From contig NZ_JAJCTH010000007.1 of assembly GCF_020594515.1 (NCBI RefSeq), forward strand, positions 62,001 through 126,000: a DNA stretch of 64,000 nt, read 5' to 3'. The notes beneath the pieces are model-generated. The model had not been told where the DNA came from. It did no database searches and was given only the letters and a program-made list of their open reading frames with translations. This document shows positions 17,434 through 24,771 of the stretch, piece after piece. The stretch comes from Rhodoferax sp. U2-2l. GTDB taxonomy: Bacteria > Pseudomonadota > Gammaproteobacteria > Burkholderiales > Burkholderiaceae_C. A program made the translations under genes and the position numbers. The number at the start of each line of letters is the position of its first letter. Position 1 is the first letter of the stretch.

Positions 17434-18779
17434 GCGCGGGCTCCAGTAGGGGCAATGCTGCCCAGCACGGGCAGGCCAAGGGCATCGGTCAGGTCGGCCG
17501 TGCTGCGCACCCGGCGTTGGGCCATCTCCAGCACCAGCGCCAGGCCCAGCCCCAACAAGCCACCCATCAAGATCGAGAGCAACATGTTCAGCAACAGCTT
17601 GGGTTTGGATGGATCCGATGGGGCAAACGCGGGGTTCAGCACGGCAATATTGGTCTGGTTGGTTTGGCTCTCCAGATTGGTTTGGGCGGCGCGTTGGCTG
17701 ACCACCTCAAACGCGCGCTGGGCCGACTCCATGTCACGGCGCAGCACATTGAGCTCGTCGCGCTGTTTGTTGAGCAGCAGCACCCGGTTTTTCTGCCCGG
17801 CCAGCGCACCCTGCAACTGGGCCTCACGCTGTCGGCTGACCTGGTAGCTCGTCTCAATGCTGTTCGTGATCCGGCGGGTTTCCAAGTTCAGCTGGGCTTT
17901 CAGGGTGGCTAACTCGGCCTCGCTGCGCTGGGTTTGCGGGTGGTTTTTTCCCAGGTTGCCACTGCTCTCGGTCAACTTGGCCTCCAGGCGTGCCACGTCG
18001 GCCTTCAGGCCGTTGATGAGCGAGCTTTGCATGACTTCGGCCACGGTGTCGGTCTGGCTGCTTTGGCGTTTGCTCTGGCTGTCGGTGGTTTGACCCTGAA
18101 TGGCGGTGAGTTGGCTGCTGGTTTCGTTCAGCTTGGCGGTTTCGAAGTCCAGCGACTCGTCGGTGGCGGTGATGCCGTTTTGCTGCTGGTAGTCAGACAA
18201 GGCTTTTTGGGTGGCGTCCAGTCTGGCGCGGGCGGCTTTGGTTTGCTCGTCAAAAAAGGCCGCGTACTGGCGGGCCGGGGCCAGGCGCAGGTCCAGGTTG
18301 ACGTTGATATAGGCGCGGGCAAACGCGTTGGCCAGGGTGGCGGCCTGTTCGGGGTCCGCGCTGGTGTAGTTGACCTGGATCACATTGCTGTCGCGGCTGG
18401 GCAGCACACTCAGGTTTTTTTGCAGCCCGTTGGCCAGCCAGTCGGCCAACTGGCCTTTGCCGCCGGCACCGGCCATCCATCGGGCCTGGGTATCCGGGTC
18501 GTCATCGAGCTTGAGCAGGCGAACCACCGCTGTCGCCACGCGGTCGCTGTTGATGATGTCGACCTGGGTGGCCATGTAGCCGGGGGTCATCATGCCTTGC
18601 AGCATTTGCCCCGTGACGGGGTCGGGCGACCTGACGTCAAGCACCACAACGGCGCTGGCGGTGTATTGTTTGGGGAGCAACAGACTGACCACGGCCGTGC
18701 CCACCACCGAGACCAGAAACACCAGCAGTACCACGGGGTAGCGCGCTCTCAGAATGAGCAGGAGTTGTTGGAGTGTCAT
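17430..18779 (-). CDS. epsF: EpsF-type chain-length determinant (Wzz/Wzc-like copolymerase)
   Basis: The protein (449 residues) has an N-terminal membrane helix (YPVVLLVFLVSVVGTAVVSLLL), a periplasmic Wzz-like domain starting YTASAVVVLDV, a long coiled-coil stretch (about 190-370) and a second membrane helix near 395-415 ending MAQRRVRS. This is the topology of polysaccharide copolymerases that set EPS chain length and contact the outer-membrane EpsE channel. It overlaps epsE by one base (TGATG) and epsG by four. Confidence 0.93.
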   Translation of the reverse strand: MTLQQLLLILRARYPVVLLVFLVSVVGTAVVSLLLPKQYTASAVVVLDVRSPDPVTGQMLQGMMTPGYMATQVDIINSDRVATAVVRLLKLDDDPDTQARWMAGAGGKGQLADWLANGLQKNLSVLPSRDSNVIQVNYTSADPEQAATLANAFARAYINVNLDLRLAPARQYAAFFDEQTKAARARLDATQKALSDYQQQNGITATDESLDFETAKLNETSSQLTAIQGQTTDSQSKRQSSQTDTVAEVMQSSLINGLKADVARLEAKLTESSGNLGKNHPQTQRSEAELATLKAQLNLETRRITNSIETSYQVSRQREAQLQGALAGQKNRVLLLNKQRDELNVLRRDMESAQRAFEVVSQRAAQTNLESQTNQTNIAVLNPAFAPSDPSKPKLLLNMLLSILMGGLLGLGLALVLEMAQRRVRSTADLTDALGLPVLGSIAPTGARA

Positions 18780-19588
18780 CAGAACAGGCTTTCTTTGACA
18801 TAGAGGACGTCGTTGGGCAAGACGGCGTCGGTGAGCGCCGGCGTCAGCTCGGTGATGCTGCTGTTGGCGCCTTTTCGGTGCAGACGCAGACGTTTTTCGG
18901 AGCCACGGGCGGTTGGGCCACCGCCCTGGGCCAGCGCCTGCATCACCGTCATGCCACGCTCGATACGGTAGGCACCAGGGCGCTGGGCTTCGCCGTAGAT
19001 GTAGAACACGGGGGCACGGTGCACGTAAATAGCGTCGCCGCCCTGCAGCACCATGTCGTCTGGCGCGCCATCGGACAGGAACAGTGACGCGATATCGATG
19101 CGTTTGCGAAAGGCTGTGCCGCCGCGCATGCCGCTGATGATGGCCACATCATCGCCCGTGGCGGTGGCTCCGCCGGCGTTGGCCAGCATGTCGGAGACGC
19201 GGGTGTTGGCCGTTTCCAAGGGAAATCGACCCGGGCGGTTGACCTGACCAAGCACCGCCACCTGATTGCCGCGGATTTGCGTGAGCAGGATGGTGACCTG
19301 GGGCTGCTTGAGAAAGCCGCCTGCCTCAAGCGCGGTGGCAATTTTCTTCTCGGCCGCGCCAATCGACAGGCCGCCCAGGCTGACCGTGCCGATCAGCGGG
19401 TAGCTGATCGAGCCGTTGTCAGAGACCCGGGTTTCCATCGTGAGGTCAGGGTTTTGAAACACCTGGATGCGCAGCGCATCACCCGCGCCCAAGGGGTAAT
19501 CGGGCTGGGTGTTGGGCTGGGCAACAGCGTGGAGGCCCGTGGCAGCCAGCACGATGGCCAGCAGATATCGCACAAGTCGAAGGTGCAT
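18779..19588 (-). CDS. epsE: EpsE polysaccharide export outer-membrane protein (Wza-like)
   Basis: The protein has a signal peptide (YLLAIVLAATGLHAVAQP), the Poly_export domain opening YPLGAGDALRIQVFQNPDL and two or three SLBB-type segments (GQVNRPGRFPLE, GEAQRPGAYRIE). It forms the outer-membrane exit channel. The start at 19588 puts the leader at the N-terminus and has AGGA about 9 bases before it. Upstream in-frame ATGs at 19657 and 19645 would add a Pro/Thr-rich extension and are less likely. No lipobox Cys is seen. Confidence 0.92.
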   Translation of the reverse strand: MHLRLVRYLLAIVLAATGLHAVAQPNTQPDYPLGAGDALRIQVFQNPDLTMETRVSDNGSISYPLIGTVSLGGLSIGAAEKKIATALEAGGFLKQPQVTILLTQIRGNQVAVLGQVNRPGRFPLETANTRVSDMLANAGGATATGDDVAIISGMRGGTAFRKRIDIASLFLSDGAPDDMVLQGGDAIYVHRAPVFYIYGEAQRPGAYRIERGMTVMQALAQGGGPTARGSEKRLRLHRKGANSSITELTPALTDAVLPNDVLYVKESLF

Positions 19589-19667
19589 GGGGTCCGTCCT
19601 GGTGGGGTTGGGGGGGGTGGCCGTGGCGGCGGGAAGGTGTGGCATGGCGGTATCCATAAGGCGTGGG

Positions 19668-20879
19668 CTAGAAGCTGAACTGAGCCGTCAGGCTCGCGGT
19701 GTGGCTGCGGTAGTCCAGTGGGGGCAGATTGGTCACCGTGGCATCGCGCGTGCTTTTGGTCAGTGCAGCGCTCAGGGCCACCAAGGGATAGGGCTGCCAT
19801 TTGAGTGACAGGCTGGTGTCGCGCAGGGTGTCCTGGCGCTGCGCGGCGGGCACCGCGGTGGACGCGCCAAGGTAGTCGATCCGGGTCAGGTCGTACCGCA
19901 GGCCCACCGTGGTTTTGCGGCCCACTTGCCAGGTCGGGCCCAGCGACAGCCGGTCAGCTTGGGTGTAACTGGCGTAGCTGGTCTGGTAGCTGCCCAATTG
20001 GCGCACCCAGCTCGCGGCCAGCGCAGTTTTGCCGGTGACGTTCCAGGTGATATTGACACCGGTGTTGAAGCCGCTGTAGTCGCGCCGGGGGTCGCTGGGG
20101 TGGCTGCGGTTGATGTGGGCGGCCATCAGACTGGCGCTGGTCTTGCCGCTGAGCACCCAGGCCAGACGCAGTTCGTTGTCAAGTTGGCTGAATTCGCTGT
20201 TGTTGTCGCTGGTGGTGAGGTATTTGCCGCTGGAGGTCTTGACGATGTAGCTGAAGGTGCTGTTGGAGCCCGAAGCACGGCGCACGCCCACGCTGGCCGA
20301 GTTGGCGCTGTAGTCGTCACCGGTGCCCAACGTCAGTTGGTTGGTCTGGTTGATGCGCGACACGCCGGCCAGCAGGCTCCAGGTACCGTCCACGTCGTAG
20401 CTGGCATCCAACGCGCTGGTGGTATTGGCGCGCAGATTGCGCTGGTCGACGGGGGTCAGGCCCTGATAGTCTGCAAAGCTGTTGAGCGTCTCCTGACGGG
20501 CGGTGCTCAGGCTGCCATGAAAACGCGGCGTCAGGCTCCAGCGCCAGGCGGCGGCGTAGTTGTTGGCCGTGTAGCTGAACTGGTTGAAGTTCTGATAGTC
20601 GTAGTCAACCAGGTTCAGGTCCAGCTCAAGGCGCTGCAGGCTGTAGGCCTTGTTGAACGACAAGCCTACCGTGGTGATGGCGATACGCTCGGCGGCGCTG
20701 TCGCGGCCCGTCTTGGCCAACACATCGTCGCTGGACGACAGCCGGTACAAGTTGCTGTCCGTCTTGAGGGTGTGGTCGGCGCGAAGCCTGAGCGTGTCGG
20801 GCTCCTGCGCCCAGACGGGTGCCACGCTGAAACACATCAGCATCGACACCGGCAACAGGGGGCAGGCGCGCAGCAACAT
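19668..20879 (-). CDS. epsL: EpsL-type outer-membrane beta-barrel protein
   Basis: A signal peptide (residues 1-24, ending PVWAQ) is followed by about 380 residues of alternating polar and hydrophobic strands rich in Tyr, Trp, Thr and Ser, ending in Phe as outer-membrane barrels do (SLTAQFSF). The opening LRLRADHTLKTDSNLYRLS and overall length fit EpsL of XrtB/methanolan-type loci, thought to help secretion of the polymer. It starts 3 bases after the GumD-like stop and is in one operon with epsE-F-G. Confidence 0.9.
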   Translation of the reverse strand: MLLRACPLLPVSMLMCFSVAPVWAQEPDTLRLRADHTLKTDSNLYRLSSSDDVLAKTGRDSAAERIAITTVGLSFNKAYSLQRLELDLNLVDYDYQNFNQFSYTANNYAAAWRWSLTPRFHGSLSTARQETLNSFADYQGLTPVDQRNLRANTTSALDASYDVDGTWSLLAGVSRINQTNQLTLGTGDDYSANSASVGVRRASGSNSTFSYIVKTSSGKYLTTSDNNSEFSQLDNELRLAWVLSGKTSASLMAAHINRSHPSDPRRDYSGFNTGVNITWNVTGKTALAASWVRQLGSYQTSYASYTQADRLSLGPTWQVGRKTTVGLRYDLTRIDYLGASTAVPAAQRQDTLRDTSLSLKWQPYPLVALSAALTKSTRDATVTNLPPLDYRSHTASLTAQFSF

Positions 20880-20882
20880 GGC

Positions 20883-22322
20883 TCAGTACGCCTTCTGGTC
20901 TTTGAGGACCAGCCGGACGGTTTTGATGATGATGTCGATGTCAAGCTGCAGCGACCAGTGGCGCAGGTAGTCCAGGTCGTAGTCGATGCGGCCCTGCATT
21001 TTGTCGAGGGTGTCGGTCTCGCCCCGGTAGCCGTTGACCTGCGCCCAGCCGGTGATGCCGGGTTTGACCTTGTGGCGCACCATGTAGCCCTTGATGAGCT
21101 TGCGGTACAACTCGTTGTGCGCCACGGCATGGGGGCGGGGGCCGACGATGCTCATGCGGCCCTGCAACACGTTGACAAATTGGGGCAGCTCATCGAGCGA
21201 GGTGCGGCGCAGAAAAGCGCCCAGCGGGGTGATGCGGGTGTCGTTCTTTTGCGCCTGCTGGATGGTGCCGCCATCCTCGGTCACACTCATCGAGCGGAAC
21301 TTGTAGACCAGAATTTCCTCGCCATCCAGGCCGTACCGGCGCTGCTTGAAGATGATCGGGCCGGGTGAGGTCCATTTGACCGCCGCGGCGATCGCCAGCA
21401 GGATGGGGAAGATCAGCAGCAAGATCACCAGCGAAAAAACCACATCGCTGATGCGTTTGACGGTGCCGTTGGCTGCCTTGAACGGGGTTTCGCACACCGA
21501 AATCACCGATGTGCCACAGACGGCGGCGGCTCGACCCTGGATCAGGTCGGTGACAAACATGTCGGGCACAAAATAAATCGAGGCGGTGGTGTCTTTGAGT
21601 TCATCCAGCACATGCAGGATGCGCGGCTGGGACGCCATGGGCAAGGACAGGTAGATGAGTTTGATGTTGTGCTTGCGCACGATGTCGGCCAGTTGCTCAT
21701 GTTTGCCCAGCAGGGCGTAACCCTGGTTGGTGTCGAGCCGCTCGTCGCTACGGTTGTCGACGAAACCAATCAGCTTGATGCGGCAGTAAGCCGACGCGTT
21801 GATGCTGTTGGCCAGCGCCAGCCCCTGCTCGTTCATGCCGACAATCAAGGCGCGCTGGGCCGGGCCGTGCCAGCTGAGCAGCGTGGGCGCCATGCTGCGC
21901 AGGGCAACGGCGGCGCCGAATTTGCCCAACGGCGCCAGCCACAGCCAGGTGTAAAGAACGGGCTCGGGGAACGCATTGATGTACCCGGTGACCCACCCCA
22001 TGAGCAGCAACAGGCTGGCGGTCCAGGCCCAGTTCACCACACTTTCACCGGCCAGCGATGCCACCGATGCCTGCAGACGGGCCGCACCCGGGAACGAGAT
22101 GGCGAAGGTGACCAGCGACAACACTAGGTACTGAGGCCGGATCGCCCCCTCAAAATACTGCGACAACGCCCACAAAGACAGAACGTAGGCCACCGGACCG
22201 ACAAACGCCTCCAGTTGGCTCAGCAGGTTGTCATTGCCCGCGGTGGACGGCCCTGCCGGCCGCTTGGGGGCCGCAGATGGCAGGGCCACGGGGCCATCCA
22301 TCAGGTGGGAGCTTTCAGGCAT
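20883..22322 (-). CDS. Undecaprenyl-phosphate glucose phosphotransferase (GumD/WcaJ-like initiating enzyme)
   Basis: The 479-residue protein has five N-terminal membrane helices, a CoA-binding-like Rossmann segment (RALIVGMNEQGLALANSI) and a C-terminal bacterial sugar transferase domain: PGPIIFKQRRYGLDG, VYKFRSM, RTSLDELPQFVNVLQG, SIVGPRPHA and KPGITGWAQVNGYRGET. It transfers glucose-1-phosphate from UDP-glucose to undecaprenyl phosphate, starting EPS assembly on the inner membrane. Length matches GumD. It follows the PEP-CTERM-like microprotein gene by 72 bases without a visible terminator, so the two may share a transcript. Confidence 0.95.
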   Translation of the reverse strand: MPESSHLMDGPVALPSAAPKRPAGPSTAGNDNLLSQLEAFVGPVAYVLSLWALSQYFEGAIRPQYLVLSLVTFAISFPGAARLQASVASLAGESVVNWAWTASLLLLMGWVTGYINAFPEPVLYTWLWLAPLGKFGAAVALRSMAPTLLSWHGPAQRALIVGMNEQGLALANSINASAYCRIKLIGFVDNRSDERLDTNQGYALLGKHEQLADIVRKHNIKLIYLSLPMASQPRILHVLDELKDTTASIYFVPDMFVTDLIQGRAAAVCGTSVISVCETPFKAANGTVKRISDVVFSLVILLLIFPILLAIAAAVKWTSPGPIIFKQRRYGLDGEEILVYKFRSMSVTEDGGTIQQAQKNDTRITPLGAFLRRTSLDELPQFVNVLQGRMSIVGPRPHAVAHNELYRKLIKGYMVRHKVKPGITGWAQVNGYRGETDTLDKMQGRIDYDLDYLRHWSLQLDIDIIIKTVRLVLKDQKAY

Positions 22323-22394
22323 AGCTGGCTAGATTGCAGACGGGGCCCGCCGCCTGGTCGCGGTGGCTGTGCGACAGACCCGGTGCCAAACAAC

Positions 22395-22565
22395 TCACGC
22401 GTTGCCGGACTTGAGACGGCGCCAGACGATCACACCCATCATGCCCACACCCAGCAACATCATGTGGGAGCTTTGTGGCTCATGAGGGAGATTCGCCGTG
22501 GATGCAAAAGCGCCCAGGCAGGACATCGTGAACGCTGCTGCGGCAATGACGGATTTCAGTGTCAT
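22395..22565 (-). CDS. PEP-CTERM-like microprotein
   Basis: The 56-residue product is almost only two signals. Residues 1-22 are a Sec signal peptide (SVIAAAAFTMSCLGAFAS). Residues 27-54 resemble a PEP-CTERM sorting tail: PHEPQSS, a hydrophobic helix MMLLGVGMMGVIVW, then RRLK. Canonical tails read PEP; here it is HEP. The start is fixed by GGAGGA 6-8 bases upstream. It is the first gene upstream of the EPS operon on the same strand. Exosortase would be the expected processing enzyme, but none is in this window. Function unknown. Confidence 0.8.
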   Translation of the reverse strand: MTLKSVIAAAAFTMSCLGAFASTANLPHEPQSSHMMLLGVGMMGVIVWRRLKSGNA

Positions 22566-22635
22566 GGCGTATTCCTCCAAGACAGGTAGCAAGATCACTA
22601 CGGGTAAATACTAGTTGCACACCTCTTTTGCGTCG

Positions 22636-22653
22636 ATAGTCCATTCGGACTAT
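22636..22653. promoter_or_regulatory. Palindromic operator copy 1 (TAGTCC-N4-GGACTA)
   Basis: ATAGTCC-ATTC-GGACTAT is a perfect 7-base inverted repeat with a 4-base spacer. Its centre is 79.5 bases before the ATG of the PEP-CTERM-like gene. A weak -10 box, TAGTAT (minus strand 22613-22608), puts the start of transcription near 22601 and the palindrome centre near -43, a position typical for LuxR-type activators next to the -35 region. A second copy lies at 23358-23373. The adjacent LuxR-type EpsA is the obvious candidate binder (inference). Confidence 0.65.
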
Positions 22654-22758
22654 GCTGACCTGGCCGGGTCACGCCGCACTCAGGCCATGAGGTGACGGGC
22701 CACGCAGGGTTGAGGCAACTTGTCTTTGGATGGGCTTGGGCACAACGGGCCGCCCCCA

Positions 22759-23286
22759 TCAAAGAAAACCGAAGTCCACCATGCTGGGCAGCATTTCTTT
22801 GGTCGCGCGGCGCAGGCGGCCGGCGGTGATGTGAAGCAGTGCGAGCAGGACCTTGTTGCTCAGCCGCGGGTGTTCAGCCAGCATGGCCTCAAAATTGGCC
22901 ATGCTGAGCACCGCAAAGTCGCTGGGCATCGTGGTGACGCAACTGGCAAACCGCTTGCGCCGTTCGATCATCGAAATGTCACCGATCATGTCGCCGGGGT
23001 CGACGACGCAGACCAATTTTTCGGTGCCGTTGTGCTGCTTGGTGATCACGGCGCCGCCAGTGACCAAAATGGCCAGAAAGTCGCCCTCGGCACCCTCGCG
23101 CAACACGGTGCAATGGCGTGGGACGCCAAAACATTCCAGGTAGCCACTGAGCAGCAAGGTGTCACGGCGGCTGAAGCCATCGAGCAAGTTGCCAGCCTGA
23201 ACAGCAGCGACGAACTCGTTGACATAGTCCCTGACGTTGCCGAGGGGTTCGACGTCGGGCTGTCGCTCGGCAAAGTGGGAAGACAT
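22759..23286 (-). CDS. Cyclic-nucleotide-binding-domain (Crp-like sensor) protein without HTH
   Basis: The 175-residue protein contains a cNMP-binding fold (VLREGAEGDFLAILVTGGAVI, then VVDPGDMIGDISMIERRKRFASCVT) and a C-terminal helix but no DNA-binding HTH, kinase or channel domain. The ATG at 23286 has AGGAG 10 bases before it. It is divergent from the EpsA-like regulator gene and carries a copy of the shared palindrome upstream. It may sense a cyclic nucleotide and act through a protein partner; whether cAMP or another ligand binds cannot be decided by eye. Confidence 0.88.
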   Translation of the reverse strand: MSSHFAERQPDVEPLGNVRDYVNEFVAAVQAGNLLDGFSRRDTLLLSGYLECFGVPRHCTVLREGAEGDFLAILVTGGAVITKQHNGTEKLVCVVDPGDMIGDISMIERRKRFASCVTTMPSDFAVLSMANFEAMLAEHPRLSNKVLLALLHITAGRLRRATKEMLPSMVDFGFL

Positions 23287-23357
23287 GGTCAGAGAACTCC
23301 TGAGGAATCGTTGAGGGGTTCGGGCCAATTGTCCCGTGGGGTGGGGCGGCACAACAA

Positions 23358-23373
23358 TAGTCCTAATGGACTA
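23358..23373. promoter_or_regulatory. Palindromic operator copy 2 (TAGTCC-N4-GGACTA)
   Basis: TAGTCC-TAAT-GGACTA has the same 6-base arms and 4-base spacing as the site at 22636-22653, with a different spacer. Its centre is 79.5 bases before the start codon of the cNMP-domain gene, exactly as in copy 1, and 130 bases before the proposed epsA start on the other strand, so it could regulate both. A weak -10 (GACAAT, minus strand 23333-23328) lies at nearly the same distance as in copy 1. Confidence 0.65.
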
Positions 23374-23503
23374 AATGGGGCCATGAAGACGGGGTTTTTG
23401 AGACCAGACGACGCTGTCGGCTTGACCTGCGCTGGCCATGGCGCAAAGCGGTTGGATGGCAGTGTTGGGGTTTGCGGATACACCTGTGTACGCTAACGAA
23501 CGG

Positions 23504-24415
23504 ATGACGACCCCATCACCGGCCACAGTCGGGCATCACGGATGGTCCAGCGCACAGCGACGCTTTTGCCCTATAAATCGACCTATTTCCAGCTCACCCG
23601 ATCTTCACAGCTTGCAACTATTCCACCCCCCAGCATCACCCGTTGATGTCCAACACTACCACCGCGTGGTCTCACAGGCGGTGCAGATTCGCACCCATTT
23701 CGACCTGCTGATCTGGTTGCAGGGAGAAATGCAGTACTACCTGCCCCATGACATCCTGATAGCAGCTTGGGGCAGTTTTCAGGACGGCAAACTTTGCCAT
23801 GACGTCATTTCTCCCATCGCGGGCGTTAGATCGCAAAACGCAGATGCCGAAACCCTGACACCGCTGATGCTGCAGCTGTACCAGCGTTGGACCGAGTTCA
23901 AAAAGCGCCCATACGCGATGAAGGTGGGCGAAAGCGGATTTCTGCTGGAAAACACCGGGCTTCAGTGCATGCTCGGCAACGCCCTGAAGGTCATGCGCAG
24001 CGCCATGGTGCATGGCATAAGTGATGAGCGGCACGGCATCGAGTGCCTGTATGTCATCTTCAGTGGCAGGTTGGAGTACAGCCAGGCGGACCGAGCCACC
24101 GTGGGCTCACTCCTGCCCTACGTTGACTCGGCACTGCGCCAGGTGAGCCATCTGCCGGATCAAACGCCAGATCGGACACTCTTGGAACCGGCACTGAAGG
24201 ATGTCATTCCGACGCCAAGCCACAATTTGTCGAACCGGGAAGCAGAGATCATGCTGTGGGTGGCGCTGGGCAAAACCAACCCGGAAATTGGCTGCATTCT
24301 GAACATCAGCGAATTCACTGTGAAGAACCACATGCAGCGGGTGTTCAAGAAACTCGATGTGACCAACCGCGCGCAGGCCGTGGGCAAGTTCCGGGAGCTT
24401 TGCGAGTCGCCCTGA
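23504..24415 (+). CDS. epsA: EpsA-like LuxR-family transcriptional regulator of EPS
   Basis: The N-terminal sensor region contains HYHRVVSQAVQIRTHFDLLIWLQGEMQYYLPHDILIAAWG, typical of XrtB-locus EpsA regulators. The C-terminus is a LuxR HTH: LSNREAEIMLWVALGKTNPEIG, then ISEFTVKNHMQRVFKKLDV. It probably activates the EPS genes on the opposite strand. The start is uncertain: 23504 is used, but no ribosome site is convincing, 23438 and 23456 are in frame upstream, and the recognisable domain begins only about 35 residues in. Confidence 0.88.
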   Translation: MTTPSPATVGHHGWSSAQRRFCPINRPISSSPDLHSLQLFHPPASPVDVQHYHRVVSQAVQIRTHFDLLIWLQGEMQYYLPHDILIAAWGSFQDGKLCHDVISPIAGVRSQNADAETLTPLMLQLYQRWTEFKKRPYAMKVGESGFLLENTGLQCMLGNALKVMRSAMVHGISDERHGIECLYVIFSGRLEYSQADRATVGSLLPYVDSALRQVSHLPDQTPDRTLLEPALKDVIPTPSHNLSNREAEIMLWVALGKTNPEIGCILNISEFTVKNHMQRVFKKLDVTNRAQAVGKFRELCESP

Positions 24416-24520
24416 TCTGGATGCGGCTACGCTGCCATGACCGAGCGTGGCCTTCGTAGCAATCGTTGGGCTGCTGTGGCTTGCACGACAACCATCCGGC
24501 TACCAGAACACACAAGGGCA

Positions 24521-24558
24521 AGAAAAAAGGACTTACATCCTTTCGAATGTAAGTCCTT
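24521..24558 (-). terminator. Intrinsic terminator of the tRNA unit
   Basis: A perfect 12-bp stem (AAGGACTTACAT, 24527-24538, pairing with 24547-24558) with an 8-base loop is followed on the minus strand by a T-run (A's at 24523-24528 on the plus strand). It lies 9 bases after the CCA end of tRNA-Arg and ends the tRNA transcript; epsA converges on it from the other side. Confidence 0.85.
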
Positions 24559-24566
24559 GTTCTGTA

Positions 24567-24643
24567 TGGTGCGGCTGGCAGGAATTGAACCCACGACCCC
24601 TTGGTTCGTAGCCAAGTACTCTATCCAACTGAGCTACAGCCGC
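24567..24643 (-). tRNA. tRNA-Arg (anticodon ACG)
   Basis: The cloverleaf is complete on the minus strand: acceptor GCGGCTG/CAGCCGC, D arm GCTCAGTTGGATAGAGT, anticodon stem CTTGG/CCAAG with loop CTACGAA (anticodon ACG), T arm with GTTCAATTC, discriminator A and an encoded CCA (24569-24567). It is the second gene of a two-tRNA unit. Confidence 0.95.
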
Positions 24644-24670
24644 TAAGCTATGAATTATAGCCTAAAAATT

Positions 24671-24747
24671 TGGTAGGGCGTCACAGACTTGAACTGTGGA
24701 CCAAAGGATTATGAGTCCTCTGCTCTAACCAACTGAGCTAACGCCCC
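24671..24747 (-). tRNA. tRNA with CAT anticodon, probably tRNA-Ile2 (lysidine-modified)
   Basis: The minus-strand cloverleaf has acceptor GGGGCGT/ACGCCCT (first pair G-U), D arm GCTCAGTTGGTTAGAGC, anticodon loop CTCATAA, T arm CACAG/CTGTG and an encoded CCA. The anticodon CAT fits Met or Ile2. The GGACTCATAATCC arm and TTTGGTC variable region resemble bacterial Ile2 (AUA-reading, TilS-modified) rather than elongator Met; this choice is an inference. It is the first gene of the tRNA pair, 24 bases after the hrcA stop. Confidence 0.88.
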
Positions 24748-24771
24748 CAACCGAACCGAGGATTGTAGGGG

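Noticed and set aside
19926..21368. A 480-codon plus-strand frame opposite epsL and the GumD-like gene
   Set aside because: It spans two well-supported minus-strand genes and has the repetitive Val/Gln/Gly composition of an antisense frame.
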